Below are positions 55,849 through 64,000 of a stretch of 64,000 bases of DNA, one piece after another. The DNA is taken from NCBI RefSeq assembly GCF_008297955.1, contig NZ_VTPY01000002.1, positions 248,001 to 312,000 of the forward strand. Direction: 5' to 3'. The stretch comes from Billgrantia pellis (GTDB lineage Bacteria > Pseudomonadota > Gammaproteobacteria > Pseudomonadales > Halomonadaceae). The notes below the pieces were generated by a model. It ran no database searches, was not told the origin of the DNA, and worked only from the letters and a program-made list of their open reading frames with translations. Numbering within the stretch: position 1 is the first letter of the stretch; each line of letters begins with the position of its first letter. The position numbers and the translations under genes are program-made.

Positions 55849-56850
55849 ATGCAGAATCTACCTTGGATGACGACGGACGTTCTGAGCCGACTCAGTGCCA
55901 ACGCCGGCATATTGTTGATTCGCAGCCTATGGGAATATTGTCCCGAGCAGATGTTCATCGTCCGCGTCGAAGGGCCAGGCAATTACGTCATCGAAGCCAT
56001 GAACCCGACGCAGCAGACCATGTTCGGCGACGAGCGCTCTTGCATCGGCAAGCGCATCGACCAGTTGTTTCCCTCTCCTCTGTGTCAAGGCGTTATCGCC
56101 AATCTCGCCCGCTGCGTCGAGAGCGCCAGCCCCATTCGCTACGAGGAGCGTAGCAGTTACCTCGATCGGCACGGCGATTATCGAGAGGGCCACTGGCAGA
56201 CCCTGTTGGTGCCGATCACCGACCAGGGCGGCCAAGTCACTCACCTCTTCGGCGTCTCTCGCGAATTGTTGCCCGTGGCCTCCCCTTTCGGGACATCGCG
56301 CCCCGACAATCCCGAGCTGGAACGGCGCGTCATGGAACGTACCGCCGAACTGGTAGCGGCCAACCAGAAGCTTGCCATTCTGGCTACCCGCGATCACCTG
56401 ACCGAGACCTACAACCGTCGCCACTTGTTGGAGTTGGCCGACATCGAACTGCGGCGCGCCTTCCGCTACAACCTGTCGCTGTGCCTGATGATGCTGGATA
56501 TCGATCACTTCAAGGAGATCAACGATACCTGCGGCCACCAGGCGGGCGATCGGGCAATCCGCATCCTGGCCCGCACGCTAATGGCCACGGTGCGTGAATG
56601 CGATCTGGTGGGGCGTTATGGAGGCGACGAGTTTCTCATTCTGATGCCCGAAACGACACCGGAGGGCGCACGGGAGATTGCCGAGAGGGTGCGTCGAACG
56701 CTGGAGCAATCGGGCCAGATCACGGTCAGCATCGGCATCGCCAGCCTGGAACCCGACGACCGCTTCATCGACGACCCCATTCATCGGGCCGATACGATGC
56801 TACTTCAGGCCAAACGCAACGGGCGAAACCGTATCGAATGTCCCGCATGA
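55849..56850 (+). CDS. PAS-GGDEF diguanylate cyclase
   Basis: A 333-residue cytoplasmic enzyme expected to make cyclic di-GMP from two GTP. Residues about 25-140 form a PAS-like sensor domain (FIVRVEGPGNYVIEAMNPTQ, then LLVPITDQGGQVTHLFGVSR). The GGDEF domain has DHLTETYNRRHL, DIDHFKEINDTCGHQAGD and the catalytic RYGGDEF. An inhibitory site RECD lies five residues before GGDEF, so product feedback is likely. The ATG at 55849 has AGGGAG seven bases upstream. Divergence from the Anr-like gene raises a possible link of oxygen state with second-messenger output. Confidence 0.94.
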   Translation: MQNLPWMTTDVLSRLSANAGILLIRSLWEYCPEQMFIVRVEGPGNYVIEAMNPTQQTMFGDERSCIGKRIDQLFPSPLCQGVIANLARCVESASPIRYEERSSYLDRHGDYREGHWQTLLVPITDQGGQVTHLFGVSRELLPVASPFGTSRPDNPELERRVMERTAELVAANQKLAILATRDHLTETYNRRHLLELADIELRRAFRYNLSLCLMMLDIDHFKEINDTCGHQAGDRAIRILARTLMATVRECDLVGRYGGDEFLILMPETTPEGAREIAERVRRTLEQSGQITVSIGIASLEPDDRFIDDPIHRADTMLLQAKRNGRNRIECPA

Positions 56851-56989
56851 TCGCGGCACCAGCCGGGAACACCGCTAAGCCCGTTGTATCCGGTTCGACG
56901 GGCCTTGTTGCGTCGCGCCGGGGTGTCGCGCTCCCCTCAGCATCGTTTATGCTCGTTGCGCATGGGCATGGCAATGAGGAAACAGCGAC

Positions 56990-57523
56990 ATGAAAGCTTG
57001 GATACCCATGGCCCTGCTAGGCCTGAGCCTCGCCGGCTGCCAGATGATGGACCCTGGCCCTCCCCCAGAGCGCGTCGAAGTGATCGAGATCGGCGAGCCG
57101 AGGCCGGATGTCGAACCGACGGAGGAACCCCCGCGCGTAACGCGCCAGGTCGCCTTCCCCGCCGAGGAGTACGCCTCGCTGGAGAAGAGCGGCAACGCCA
57201 CGATACACGGTCGGCTCTCCCTCAATGGCAGACCGGGCGCGGGCGAAACGATCTCCGTGGCACCGGTCACGACCTATTCCGCCGAAGCGGCCGAGCACGC
57301 CCTGGCCGGGCAGGCCGTCGAACCGGCCGACCCGCGGGCCAGGGAATACACCCACACGACCCGTACCGACGACAGCGGCCGTTTCACCGTGCGGGGATTA
57401 CCGTCCGGGGAGTTCTACGTGTCGGGAAGCATGGTCAATCCTGCCAATGGGCAGCGCCAGGTGATACTCCGCCAGGTATCGCTGCGCAATGGCCAGCGTC
57501 TCGATCTCGACCTGCGTCGTTGA
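56990..57523 (+). CDS. Putative lipoprotein with carboxypeptidase-regulatory-like domain
   Basis: A 177-residue lipoprotein: signal peptide MKAWIPMALLGLSLAGC with Cys17 as the lipidated residue. The mature N-terminus is proline- and acid-rich. The later part (residues 65-175) is beta-rich with TTRTDDSGRFTVRGLPSGEFYVSG, read as two adjoining stretches, a pattern of the transthyretin-like domains that follow carboxypeptidases. There is no catalytic motif, so a structural or binding role in the envelope is likely. It stands alone, four bases before the convergent hda stop. Confidence 0.82.
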   Translation: MKAWIPMALLGLSLAGCQMMDPGPPPERVEVIEIGEPRPDVEPTEEPPRVTRQVAFPAEEYASLEKSGNATIHGRLSLNGRPGAGETISVAPVTTYSAEAAEHALAGQAVEPADPRAREYTHTTRTDDSGRFTVRGLPSGEFYVSGSMVNPANGQRQVILRQVSLRNGQRLDLDLRR

Positions 57524-57527
57524 TGCC

Positions 57528-58229
57528 CTACCAGCCCAGGGCCTGCTTGACGAAGGGAATGGTCAGCTTGCGCTGGGCCGTGAGCGAGGCGCGATCGAGC
57601 TCCGCCAAGGCTTCGAACAGCTCGCCGAGACTGCGCGGGCCGCGATGGAGGATGTAGCGCGCGACGTCATCCGTTAACTGCATGCCACGCAGACGCGCGC
57701 GTAACTGCAACGCTTGCAGGCGTTCGCCATCGTCGAGGCCGTGGAGATGAAACGTGACCCCCCAGGTCAGGCGCGATGCCAGATCCGGTAACGCCACCGG
57801 CAGTTGGCGCGGCGCGACGCTTGCCGAGACGAGCAGCCGCTTGCCGGCGTCGCGTAGGCGATTGAAAGCGTGAAAGAGGCCCTCCTCCCAGCGTCGCCGA
57901 CCGATGACCGTATCGATATCGTCAATGGCCACGAGATCGAGTCGCTCGACATCCTCGAGCATCAGCGGCGGAAAGTGGCCCAGGTCGCGTAGCGGCAGGT
58001 AGAGCGCACGCATGTCGCGATCCGAGGCAGCATGACAGGCTGCCTGCAGCAAGTGGGTGCGGCCGGTACCGGGTCCTCCCCAGAGATAGAGGAAGGGCTC
58101 GCCCTCGGCATCGAGCTGATGTACCAATCGATCGACCAGGCTGGCATTTGCCGCGGGCAGGTAACTGTCGAAGGTGGCATCGTCGCGCAACCCCACGCCC
58201 AAAGGCAGTTGCGCCGGTGCTCGGCTCAT
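57528..58229 (-). CDS. hda: DnaA regulatory inactivator Hda
   Basis: Hda binds the beta clamp and stimulates ATP hydrolysis by DnaA, stopping re-initiation of replication. The 233-residue AAA+ protein, the same length as in E. coli, has a clamp-binding motif near its start (QLPLGV), Walker A GGPGTGRTHLL with arginine in place of lysine as in E. coli Hda, and DLVAIDDIDTVIGR as Walker B. The ATG at 58229 has AGGAA upstream and overlaps the stop of the upstream permease gene in an ATGA. Confidence 0.95.
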   Translation of the reverse strand: MSRAPAQLPLGVGLRDDATFDSYLPAANASLVDRLVHQLDAEGEPFLYLWGGPGTGRTHLLQAACHAASDRDMRALYLPLRDLGHFPPLMLEDVERLDLVAIDDIDTVIGRRRWEEGLFHAFNRLRDAGKRLLVSASVAPRQLPVALPDLASRLTWGVTFHLHGLDDGERLQALQLRARLRGMQLTDDVARYILHRGPRSLGELFEALAELDRASLTAQRKLTIPFVKQALGW

Positions 58230-59302
58230 GGTGATTCCTCGTCGCGACGACGCCGCGTTGCGGCATCGTACAGGCTGCTTCGCTTGTAGCGGTCGTTGAG
58301 TTCCCTCAAGAGTACCATGATCACGGCGGCTGCCGGCAGCGCCAGCAGCACGCCGGTAAAGCCGAACAGCTTGCCTCCCGCCAGCACGGCGAAGATGACC
58401 GCCACCGGATGAAGGCCGATGCGATCCCCCAGCAGTTTGGGCTGCAGCAGGACACTCTCCAGTACCTGACCGGTGGCGAACACCGCCACCACGCCGACCA
58501 GCACCAACCAGCCCTCGAACTGGAAGAACGCCACGAGCAGCGCCACGCTCAACCCGACGATGAAACCGAGGAACGGCACGATGCTGGCCAGTCCCGCCAG
58601 CATGCCGATCAACAGCCCGAAGCGCACGTCGATGAGCGTAAGACCGATGGCATAGATCGCCCCCAGCGACAGCATGACCAGCAACTGACCCCGCAAGAAG
58701 GCGGACAGCACCTCGTCGCAGCGCTGGCTCAGACGGATCGCATCCGGCTCCCAGCGACGCGGCAGCAGGTCGTGCAGGTTGGCCATCATCCTGTCCCAAT
58801 CGAGCAGCAGGTAGAAGGTAACCACCGGAATCAGCGCCACGTAGGTGACCCAGGTGATGAAAGCCATGCCCGAGCGCCCCACCTTCCCCAGCAACTGGGC
58901 CGCATACCCCCCGGCATTCTGCCAGTTCTCGGCCAACGACGTCTGTACGGCGTCGAGGTCAGCGGTTACGTCGAGCCCCGTCCAACTCCGTATCTGCGGG
59001 GCCAGCACCGTCTGGACCCAGGTGAAGATTCCGGGGATCATCTGATCGAACTGGCGAATCTGCTGCATCAGCAGCGGAATGAAAATCAACAGAGCGATCG
59101 CCAGCACGACCGACATGACCAGGAATACGGCGCATACCGCCAGCGTGCGCGACATTCCCAGGCGCTCCAGTCGATCGGCCAAGGGATCGGCGAGATACGC
59201 CAGGATCATTCCCGCGATGAACGGCATCAATATCGCTTCCAGCTGGAACAATAGCCACACCACCGCCACCGCACCCGCCAGCAACCACCACTCTCTGCGC
59301 AT
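58226..59302 (-). CDS. AI-2E-family permease-like membrane protein (PerM type)
   Basis: A 358-residue protein of the AI-2E/PerM family with about eight hydrophobic segments: two at the N-terminus, a long extramembrane middle (residues 75-190), then six near the end, including [20 protein letters not shown], and the family motif [14 protein letters not shown]. Members have been linked to autoinducer-2 export or to sodium/proton transport; the role is not settled. The start at 59302 has GGGAGGGG upstream. Its coupling to hda through an overlapping ATGA recurs in many gammaproteobacteria. Confidence 0.92.
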   Translation of the reverse strand: MRREWWLLAGAVAVVWLLFQLEAILMPFIAGMILAYLADPLADRLERLGMSRTLAVCAVFLVMSVVLAIALLIFIPLLMQQIRQFDQMIPGIFTWVQTVLAPQIRSWTGLDVTADLDAVQTSLAENWQNAGGYAAQLLGKVGRSGMAFITWVTYVALIPVVTFYLLLDWDRMMANLHDLLPRRWEPDAIRLSQRCDEVLSAFLRGQLLVMLSLGAIYAIGLTLIDVRFGLLIGMLAGLASIVPFLGFIVGLSVALLVAFFQFEGWLVLVGVVAVFATGQVLESVLLQPKLLGDRIGLHPVAVIFAVLAGGKLFGFTGVLLALPAAAVIMVLLRELNDRYKRSSLYDAATRRRRDEESP

Positions 59303-59470
59303 CCCCCCTCCCTGCGTTCGATGTCCACGGCGATGCGAGCCGTGCCACGTGATGCTACAATTCCGGCCCGATCTTGCCCACTGCCCGTCGACCTGTCGGG
59401 CCGCAGCGTTCAGCGGCCGATGCGACCGCCGGCAGGCCACCAACCGCGACACTTTCGTACAGGACAGGCC

Positions 59471-60547
59471 ATGACCGACTCCGATTCCTCCCGTCCCACC
59501 AAGGCATCCCTCAGTTACAAGGATGCCGGCGTCGACATCGATGCCGGTAATGCGCTGGTCGACCGCATCAAGGGCGTAGCCAAACGTACCCTGCGCCCCG
59601 AGGTGATGGGAGGGCTGGGCGGCTTCGGCGCGCTGTGCGCACTGCCGGCAGGCTATCGGGAACCCGTTCTGGTATCCGGCACCGACGGCGTAGGCACCAA
59701 GCTGCGCCTGGCCATGGACCTGAAGCGTCACGACACCATCGGCATCGATCTGGTGGCCATGTGCGTCAACGACCTGGTCGTCGCCGGTGCCGAACCGCTG
59801 TTCTTTCTCGATTACTATGCCACGGGCAAGCTGGACGTGGATATCGCCGCGGATGTCGTGGCGGGTATCGGTGAAGGCTGCGAGCGCGCCGGCTGCGCTC
59901 TGGTCGGTGGCGAAACCGCCGAAATGCCCGGCATGTACGAGGGCAGCGATTACGACCTGGCCGGTTTCTGCGTCGGCGTAGTCGAAAAGTCCGAGATCCT
60001 CGATGGCAGTCGTGTCGCAGAAGGTGACGTGCTGTTGGGTATCGCCTCCTCGGGGCCGCACTCCAACGGCTACTCGCTGATCCGCAAGGTCCTTGAGCTT
60101 AGCGGCGCGTCGCTGGATATCGCCATCGACGGCCAGCCCCTCGGCGATGCCCTGCTCGCGCCCACGCGCATCTACGTGAAACCTCTGCTGTCGTTGATCA
60201 AGGAGAGTGGCGTGGCCGTGCACGCACTGTCGCATATCACCGGTGGCGGGCTGCTCGAGAACGTACCGCGCGTTCTCCCTGAGTCACTCGCCGCTCGCAT
60301 CGACATCGCCAGTTGGACTCGACCGGCGGTGTTCGACTGGTTGCAGCAGCAGGGCAACGTGGCCGAGAACGAGATGTATCGCGTCCTCAACTGCGGCATC
60401 GGCATGGTCGTGGTCGTGCCCGCCAGCCAGGCCGACCAGGCACGCGCCCACCTCCAGGCGCTCGGCGAAACGGTCTATCGCATCGGTGAGATCGTCGCCC
60501 GCGATGAAGACGGGGACGCGGTGAAACTGGAGAACGTCGAAGCATGA
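59471..60547 (+). CDS. purM: Phosphoribosylformylglycinamidine cyclo-ligase
   Basis: PurM closes the imidazole ring to make aminoimidazole ribonucleotide in purine synthesis. The 358-residue protein has [20 protein letters not shown], the phosphate-binding [32 protein letters not shown] and [15 protein letters not shown], all family signatures. The ATG at 59471 has AGGACAGG upstream; 50 further codons of open frame are not conserved. It overlaps purN by four bases and is divergent from the hda-permease pair. Confidence 0.97.
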   Translation: MTDSDSSRPTKASLSYKDAGVDIDAGNALVDRIKGVAKRTLRPEVMGGLGGFGALCALPAGYREPVLVSGTDGVGTKLRLAMDLKRHDTIGIDLVAMCVNDLVVAGAEPLFFLDYYATGKLDVDIAADVVAGIGEGCERAGCALVGGETAEMPGMYEGSDYDLAGFCVGVVEKSEILDGSRVAEGDVLLGIASSGPHSNGYSLIRKVLELSGASLDIAIDGQPLGDALLAPTRIYVKPLLSLIKESGVAVHALSHITGGGLLENVPRVLPESLAARIDIASWTRPAVFDWLQQQGNVAENEMYRVLNCGIGMVVVVPASQADQARAHLQALGETVYRIGEIVARDEDGDAVKLENVEA

Positions 60548-61272
60548 GCGAGACATCCCCCAGCGACACCTTGAACGGCTTCACTCCGGAGCCCAGCAGC
60601 ACGCGGCGCGTCGTGGTGCTCATTTCGGGCAACGGCAGCAACCTTCAGGCGCTGATCGACGAACAAACCCATGACCGCCTCGGCGGCGAGATCGTCGCGG
60701 TGATCTCCAACGTGGCCGATGCCTACGGCCTGCAGCGGGCTCGCGACGCCGGCATCGATGCCGTGGTGTTACCCCACGGCGAGTACGACTCTCGCGAAGC
60801 CTACGATAGCGCATTGATCAAGGTGATCGAACGTCACGAGCCCGACTTGGTGGTGCTGGCCGGCTTCATGCGCATTCTTACCCGACGCTTCGTGCAGCGC
60901 TTTCACGGTCGCATGCTCAACATTCACCCTTCCCTGCTGCCCGCCTACCGCGGCCTGAACACACATGCCAAGGCACTGGCGGACGGCGTGACCGAACACG
61001 GTTGCAGCGTGCACTTCGTCACCGAGGAGCTCGACGGCGGCCCGGTCGCGATCCAAGCCGTGGTGGAAGTGAGCGCAGGCGAAACCGAAGCCAGTCTCAA
61101 GGAGAAGGTGCACGCCCGCGAGCACCTGATCTACCCCATCGCAGTGAAGTGGTTTCTGGAGGGCCGCCTGCGCCTGGCAGGTGAGATCGCCACCTTCGAT
61201 GGCATGTCGCTTCCCCCTCGAGGCATGCGAATGTCACATGCCGACGCCGCCGAAGAGCTGGACGAGGAGTAG
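60544..61272 (+). CDS. purN: Phosphoribosylglycinamide formyltransferase (10-formyl-THF dependent)
   Basis: PurN adds a formyl group from 10-formyltetrahydrofolate to glycinamide ribonucleotide. The 242-residue protein has [30 protein letters not shown], and the catalytic [20 protein letters not shown] with the Asn-His pair, followed by [16 protein letters not shown] and its aspartate. It is about 30 residues longer than E. coli PurN, with the extra length at both ends ([17 protein letters not shown] and [12 protein letters not shown]). It is coupled to purM by an ATGA overlap. Confidence 0.96.
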   Translation: MSETSPSDTLNGFTPEPSSTRRVVVLISGNGSNLQALIDEQTHDRLGGEIVAVISNVADAYGLQRARDAGIDAVVLPHGEYDSREAYDSALIKVIERHEPDLVVLAGFMRILTRRFVQRFHGRMLNIHPSLLPAYRGLNTHAKALADGVTEHGCSVHFVTEELDGGPVAIQAVVEVSAGETEASLKEKVHAREHLIYPIAVKWFLEGRLRLAGEIATFDGMSLPPRGMRMSHADAAEELDEE

Positions 61273-61426
61273 CGCCAAGGGCGACCAACATTCGCTGTCT
61301 CCCGACGCTAGCAACGCCGGGGACAGCTCGGAGTGGAGGTCATTCTTCCAGGGTGATGCGAAGGGATCACAGCACCTCCACAGGAACCGTCGCCGGATAA
61401 GCCGCGGTGTCGCGGTGTCGCCGATC

Positions 61427-61993
61427 TCAAGTTCGTGGCAGAGTCACTCCCCGCTGCCCCATGTACTTGCCGCCGCGATCCTTGTAGGAAGTCTCGCAGA
61501 CCTCATCCGACTCCAGGAACAGCATCTGGGCCACGCCCTCGTTGGCATAGATCTTGGCCGGCAGATTGGTGGTGTTGGAGAACTCCAAGGTCACGTGCCC
61601 CTCCCATTCCGGCTCCAACGGGGTCACATTGACGATGATGCCGCAACGGGCGTAGGTCGACTTGCCCAAGCAGATGGTCAGGACGCTGCGCGGAATACGA
61701 AAATACTCGACGGTGCGCGCCAGGGCGAAGGAATTGGGTGGAATGATGCAGACGTCGCCCTTGATGTCGACAAAGCTCTTCTCGTCGAAGGCCTTGGGAT
61801 CCACCACCGCCGAATGAATGTTGGTAAAAACCTTGAACTCGTCGGCACAGCGCACGTCGTAGCCGTAGCTGGACGTGCCGAAGGAGATCACCCGCTGGTC
61901 ATTCACGTAGCGGACCTGGTCGGCCTCAAAGGGTTCGATCATGCCTTCCCGCTCGGCCATGCGGCGGATCCAGCTGTCGGGTCTGATACTCAT
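61427..61993 (-). CDS. dcd: dCTP deaminase
   Basis: Dcd deaminates dCTP to dUTP, the main source of dUMP for thymidylate synthesis in many gram-negative bacteria. The 188-residue protein begins [22 protein letters not shown], read as 1-12 and 13-22, and shows [37 protein letters not shown], in which the S and R of GKSTYAR line the active site, and [11 protein letters not shown] with the catalytic glutamate. The start at 61993 has AGGACG upstream. It lies 92 bases after mrp on the same strand. Confidence 0.97.
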   Translation of the reverse strand: MSIRPDSWIRRMAEREGMIEPFEADQVRYVNDQRVISFGTSSYGYDVRCADEFKVFTNIHSAVVDPKAFDEKSFVDIKGDVCIIPPNSFALARTVEYFRIPRSVLTICLGKSTYARCGIIVNVTPLEPEWEGHVTLEFSNTTNLPAKIYANEGVAQMLFLESDEVCETSYKDRGGKYMGQRGVTLPRT

Positions 61994-62085
61994 GGGACGT
62001 CCTGAAAAAGATGCCGAACAAAACAAGTAGGGCCGCTATCATAGCGGCCCTCGTGTCAGGCGTCACGGCTCCACGACCAACGGAC

Positions 62086-62892
62086 TCAATCGCTGAAGCT
62101 GATGCTGGGCCCCTCATCGGCCGAATCGCCCTGGATCTGCTCGGCGACTTGCCGCGCCATGCCACGAAACATCATGGTTATTTCGCTGTCCGGCTCGGCA
62201 ACCACGGTGGGCCGCCCCCCATCGGCCTGCTCGCGGATCGAGAGCGAAAGAGGAAGCTGGCCCAGGACCCGCGTCTCGTATTCCGCAGCGATTCGCTCAC
62301 CGCCGCCCTCGCCGAAGATCGGCTCGGCATGACCGCAGTTGGAACAGACATGCAGGCTCATGTTCTCCACCACGCCCAGTACCGGCACGTTCACCTTGCG
62401 GAACATCTCGATGCCCTTGCGCGCATCGAGCAGTGCAATGTCCTGTGGCGTGGTCACGATTACCGCACCGTCGACCGGCACCTTCTGCGCCAGGGTCAGC
62501 TGAATGTCGCCGGTACCCGGCGGCATGTCGATGAAAAGCACGTCGAGGTCATTCCACGCCGTCTGGGTCAGCAGTTGCTGGAACGCGCCTGCCACCATCG
62601 GGCCGCGCCATACCATCGGTTCACGGGTATCGACCATGAATGCCATGGACATGGCCTGCACGCCATGGGTTTCCAGCGGTCTGAAGCGATTCTCGCCTGC
62701 CTGTTGTGGCCGCACGCCTTCCGGCACCCCCAGCATCTGGGCCTGGCTCGGGCCATGGATGTCGGCATCCAGGATGCCGACCCGATAGCCTTCGGCCACC
62801 ATCGCCAGCGCCAGATTGACGGTGACCGTGGACTTGCCGACCCCGCCCTTGCCGGAGGCAACCGCCACGATATGCTTGACCCCTTCGATCAC
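62086..62892 (-). CDS. apbC: Iron-sulfur cluster carrier Mrp/ApbC
   Basis: A P-loop ATPase that carries and delivers 4Fe-4S clusters. The 268-residue protein has the deviant Walker A GKGGVGKST (14-22), then GILDADIHGPSQ, the DVLFIDMPPGTGDIQLT strand and the cluster-bridging VCSNCGH (CXXC). The N-terminal DUF59/MIP18 domain seen in the 369-residue E. coli Mrp is missing. The start is GTG at 62892 with AAGGAG upstream; no in-frame coding sequence precedes it. It precedes dcd by 92 bases and may share a transcript with it. Confidence 0.94.
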   Translation of the reverse strand: MIEGVKHIVAVASGKGGVGKSTVTVNLALAMVAEGYRVGILDADIHGPSQAQMLGVPEGVRPQQAGENRFRPLETHGVQAMSMAFMVDTREPMVWRGPMVAGAFQQLLTQTAWNDLDVLFIDMPPGTGDIQLTLAQKVPVDGAVIVTTPQDIALLDARKGIEMFRKVNVPVLGVVENMSLHVCSNCGHAEPIFGEGGGERIAAEYETRVLGQLPLSLSIREQADGGRPTVVAEPDSEITMMFRGMARQVAEQIQGDSADEGPSISFSD

Positions 62893-62982
62893 ATTCCGCT
62901 CCTTGTGCTGAGAGTTGTCGCGTTACCTTAGGGTAGCTGAACGAGCGCCAGTATAACGTGCCTATTGCTGACGACCGAAACG

Positions 62983-63012
62983 GACTGCGGCGGGCCGAAA
63001 CCCGCCGCAGTC
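62983..63012 (-). terminator. Hairpin after the coiled-coil protein gene
   Basis: GACTGCGGCGGG (62983-62994) pairs perfectly with CCCGCCGCAGTC (63001-63012), loop six bases. It lies 16 bases after the stop of the coiled-coil gene. The minus-strand tail CGTTTCGG is only weakly T-rich. Confidence 0.7.
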
Positions 63013-63028
63013 ATTGGCCTTGCCGATA

Positions 63029-64000
63029 TCAGCTCTCCTCGGCCTCTTCGTTTTCAGCATCGCTCTCCTGGGGCGGCTCCTCGGCCCGCTGCTGGCTCGG
63101 CTCCTGCCGATTCTGCTGGCTTGAGGATGGTTCTTGACTCTGGTCCTGCCGGCTCGGATCCGGCTGATTCCCGGACGGATTCCGCTGCCTCTGGGATTGA
63201 CCTTGCTGTTCCTGCGATTGGCCTTGCTGCTCCTGCGATTGGTCTTGCTGCTCCTGCTGCTCCTGCGATTGGCCTGGTTGACCCCGAGTCTGGCTCCGCT
63301 GCTGGCCAGCGTCATCGCCAGTCGCCGCGTTATCCAGTTCCAGCTCGGAGAGGGTGTCTCGCCACTCGGCGAGCTGTGACTCCAGGCGCTGCAACTGCTG
63401 TCGACGACGCTCGACCTGCTCCTCGACCTGGCGCAGTTCGTCGCGGCCCGAGTCGATGGCGTTGGTCAGCTCGTCACGCTCCTGACGGATCGACTCGAGC
63501 TCGGTCATGGCACTGTCACGCTGATCGCGAATGGTGCCCACTTCGCTTTCGATCTCGCTGCGCAAGGCCTCCATCGCCTCGATGTCACTCTCAAGCGCTT
63601 CGAGAGTCTGCTCACGTTCGTCGATCGCCTCGTTCAGAGTGTTCAAGCGCTCCTCGGCGGCGTCCGCCTTCTCACGCATCTCGCCCAGCTCGGACTCGAC
63701 CTGTTCGCGTTCCGCCTCGGCCTGCTGACGCGCCTCCTCGGCCTGCTGACGCTCTTCTTCGATGGTCTGACGTGCGGATTCGGCTTCCTGACGCGCCTGT
63801 TCCGCCGCCTGTCTCGACTCCTCGGCGTCAACGCGGGCCTGGTCCACTTGTTGGTACTCTTCACGCAGCGCCGCGACGGTTTCCTCGATCTCGGCCTGCT
63901 CATTGCGACGCGCCTCGAGATCGCTCTCCAGCGATGACTGCGCTTCCTGTAGCTGGCTGAGGCGCTCCTCGGCCTGCTGAGCTTCACCGTCGAGACGCTC
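63029..64000 (-). CDS. Coiled-coil protein with glutamine-rich C-terminal tail, N-terminus beyond window edge
   Basis: The frame is open from the right edge, so only the last 323 residues are seen. Residues from the edge to about 235 form one unbroken coiled coil rich in Glu, Arg, Gln and Ala (AEQARQEAESARQTIEEERQ is typical). The last 95 residues are a low-complexity Gln/Ser/Pro tail with repeated QSQEQQ units, ending in an acidic EEAEES. I do not recognise the family; long coiled coils of this kind occur in envelope-spanning or cytoskeleton-like proteins. The true start, any membrane anchor and the function lie outside the window. A hairpin follows. Confidence 0.75.
   Translation of the reverse strand, partial: ERLDGEAQQAEERLSQLQEAQSSLESDLEARRNEQAEIEETVAALREEYQQVDQARVDAEESRQAAEQARQEAESARQTIEEERQQAEEARQQAEAEREQVESELGEMREKADAAEERLNTLNEAIDEREQTLEALESDIEAMEALRSEIESEVGTIRDQRDSAMTELESIRQERDELTNAIDSGRDELRQVEEQVERRRQQLQRLESQLAEWRDTLSELELDNAATGDDAGQQRSQTRGQPGQSQEQQEQQDQSQEQQGQSQEQQGQSQRQRNPSGNQPDPSRQDQSQEPSSSQQNRQEPSQQRAEEPPQESDAENEEAEES
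63202..63273. repeat. Tandem 21-base repeat in the coiled-coil gene
   Basis: Two direct units of about 21 bases (63202-63222, 63223-63243) are followed by a third, expanded by nine bases (63244-63273). On the minus strand they encode QSQEQQ repeats. The near-identity of the units suggests recent slippage. Confidence 0.75.

Noticed and set aside
58226-60235. 669-codon version of the AI-2E-family gene
   Set aside because: The upstream part is antisense to purM and unlike the family; the ATG at 59302 has a strong ribosome-binding site.
1-64000. CRISPR array, prophage, insertion sequence or integrative element
   Set aside because: No regularly spaced direct repeats, transposase, integrase or phage structural genes were found; the tRNA-Val genes have no attachment-site duplication nearby.

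Overview
The window is dense, GC-rich gammaproteobacterial chromosome with short intergenic gaps and no insertion sequence, prophage, rRNA operon or CRISPR array. Gene content and order (nagZ-psrA facing lexA, Hda, RraA, an FNR/Anr-type regulator with four Fe-S cysteines, tandem tRNA-Val, metNIQ, glpKRD) and the acidic proteins point to a Halomonas-like member of the Oceanospirillales. That placement is an inference from gene order and protein style, not a database match.

Layout. 1-5.7 kb: a SARP/BTAD regulator cut by the window edge, miaE, a DUF1289 protein, aconitase B and an outer-membrane beta-barrel protein. 5.8-13.7 kb: rraA, a membrane glycerophosphodiesterase, gamma-glutamyltransferase, and PEP synthase with its divergent regulator ppsR. 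13.7-23.7 kb: acyl-CoA catabolism, with a glutarate pair (CoA-transferase and glutaryl-CoA dehydrogenase), a MATE exporter, a valine-degradation operon (isobutyryl-CoA dehydrogenase, 3-hydroxyisobutyryl-CoA hydrolase, mmsB) under a divergent LiuR-like MerR regulator, and an acyl-CoA synthetase. 23.7-32.5 kb: hpt, nagZ, an L,D-transpeptidase and psrA, divergent from lexA-dinB; then a CbiM-like permease, purU, an RNase J and a small H-NS-like protein.

32.6-37 kb is a molybdenum-cofactor block (moaA, moaE, a moaC-moaD fusion, mobB, mobA) followed by an XRE-cupin regulator. 37-42.4 kb is a nucleobase-salvage island (uraA, upp, ung, gpt, apt, NCS2 purine permease). 42.5-47.4 kb has riboflavin synthase, then metNIQ behind a candidate SAM-II-type pseudoknot riboswitch, a thiamine-binding-type protein, a free methionine sulfoxide reductase and two tRNA-Val(GAC) genes. 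47.5-51.5 kb is the glycerol regulon (glpK, glpR, glpD) with GlpR-like operators. 51.6-64 kb has an EEP-family protein, fumC, an unknown helical protein, an Anr-like regulator, a diguanylate cyclase, a lipoprotein, hda with an AI-2E-family permease, purM-purN, dcd, a short Mrp/ApbC ATPase, and a glutamine-rich coiled-coil protein that runs off the right edge.

The most notable signals are the metN leader (promoter, pseudoknot aptamer with an inserted hairpin, strong terminator), the moaC-moaD fusion, an RNase J beside RNase E-type RNA control, the paired operators of the valine operon, and a dinB gene whose tail runs past its clamp-binding motif into the opposing gene.
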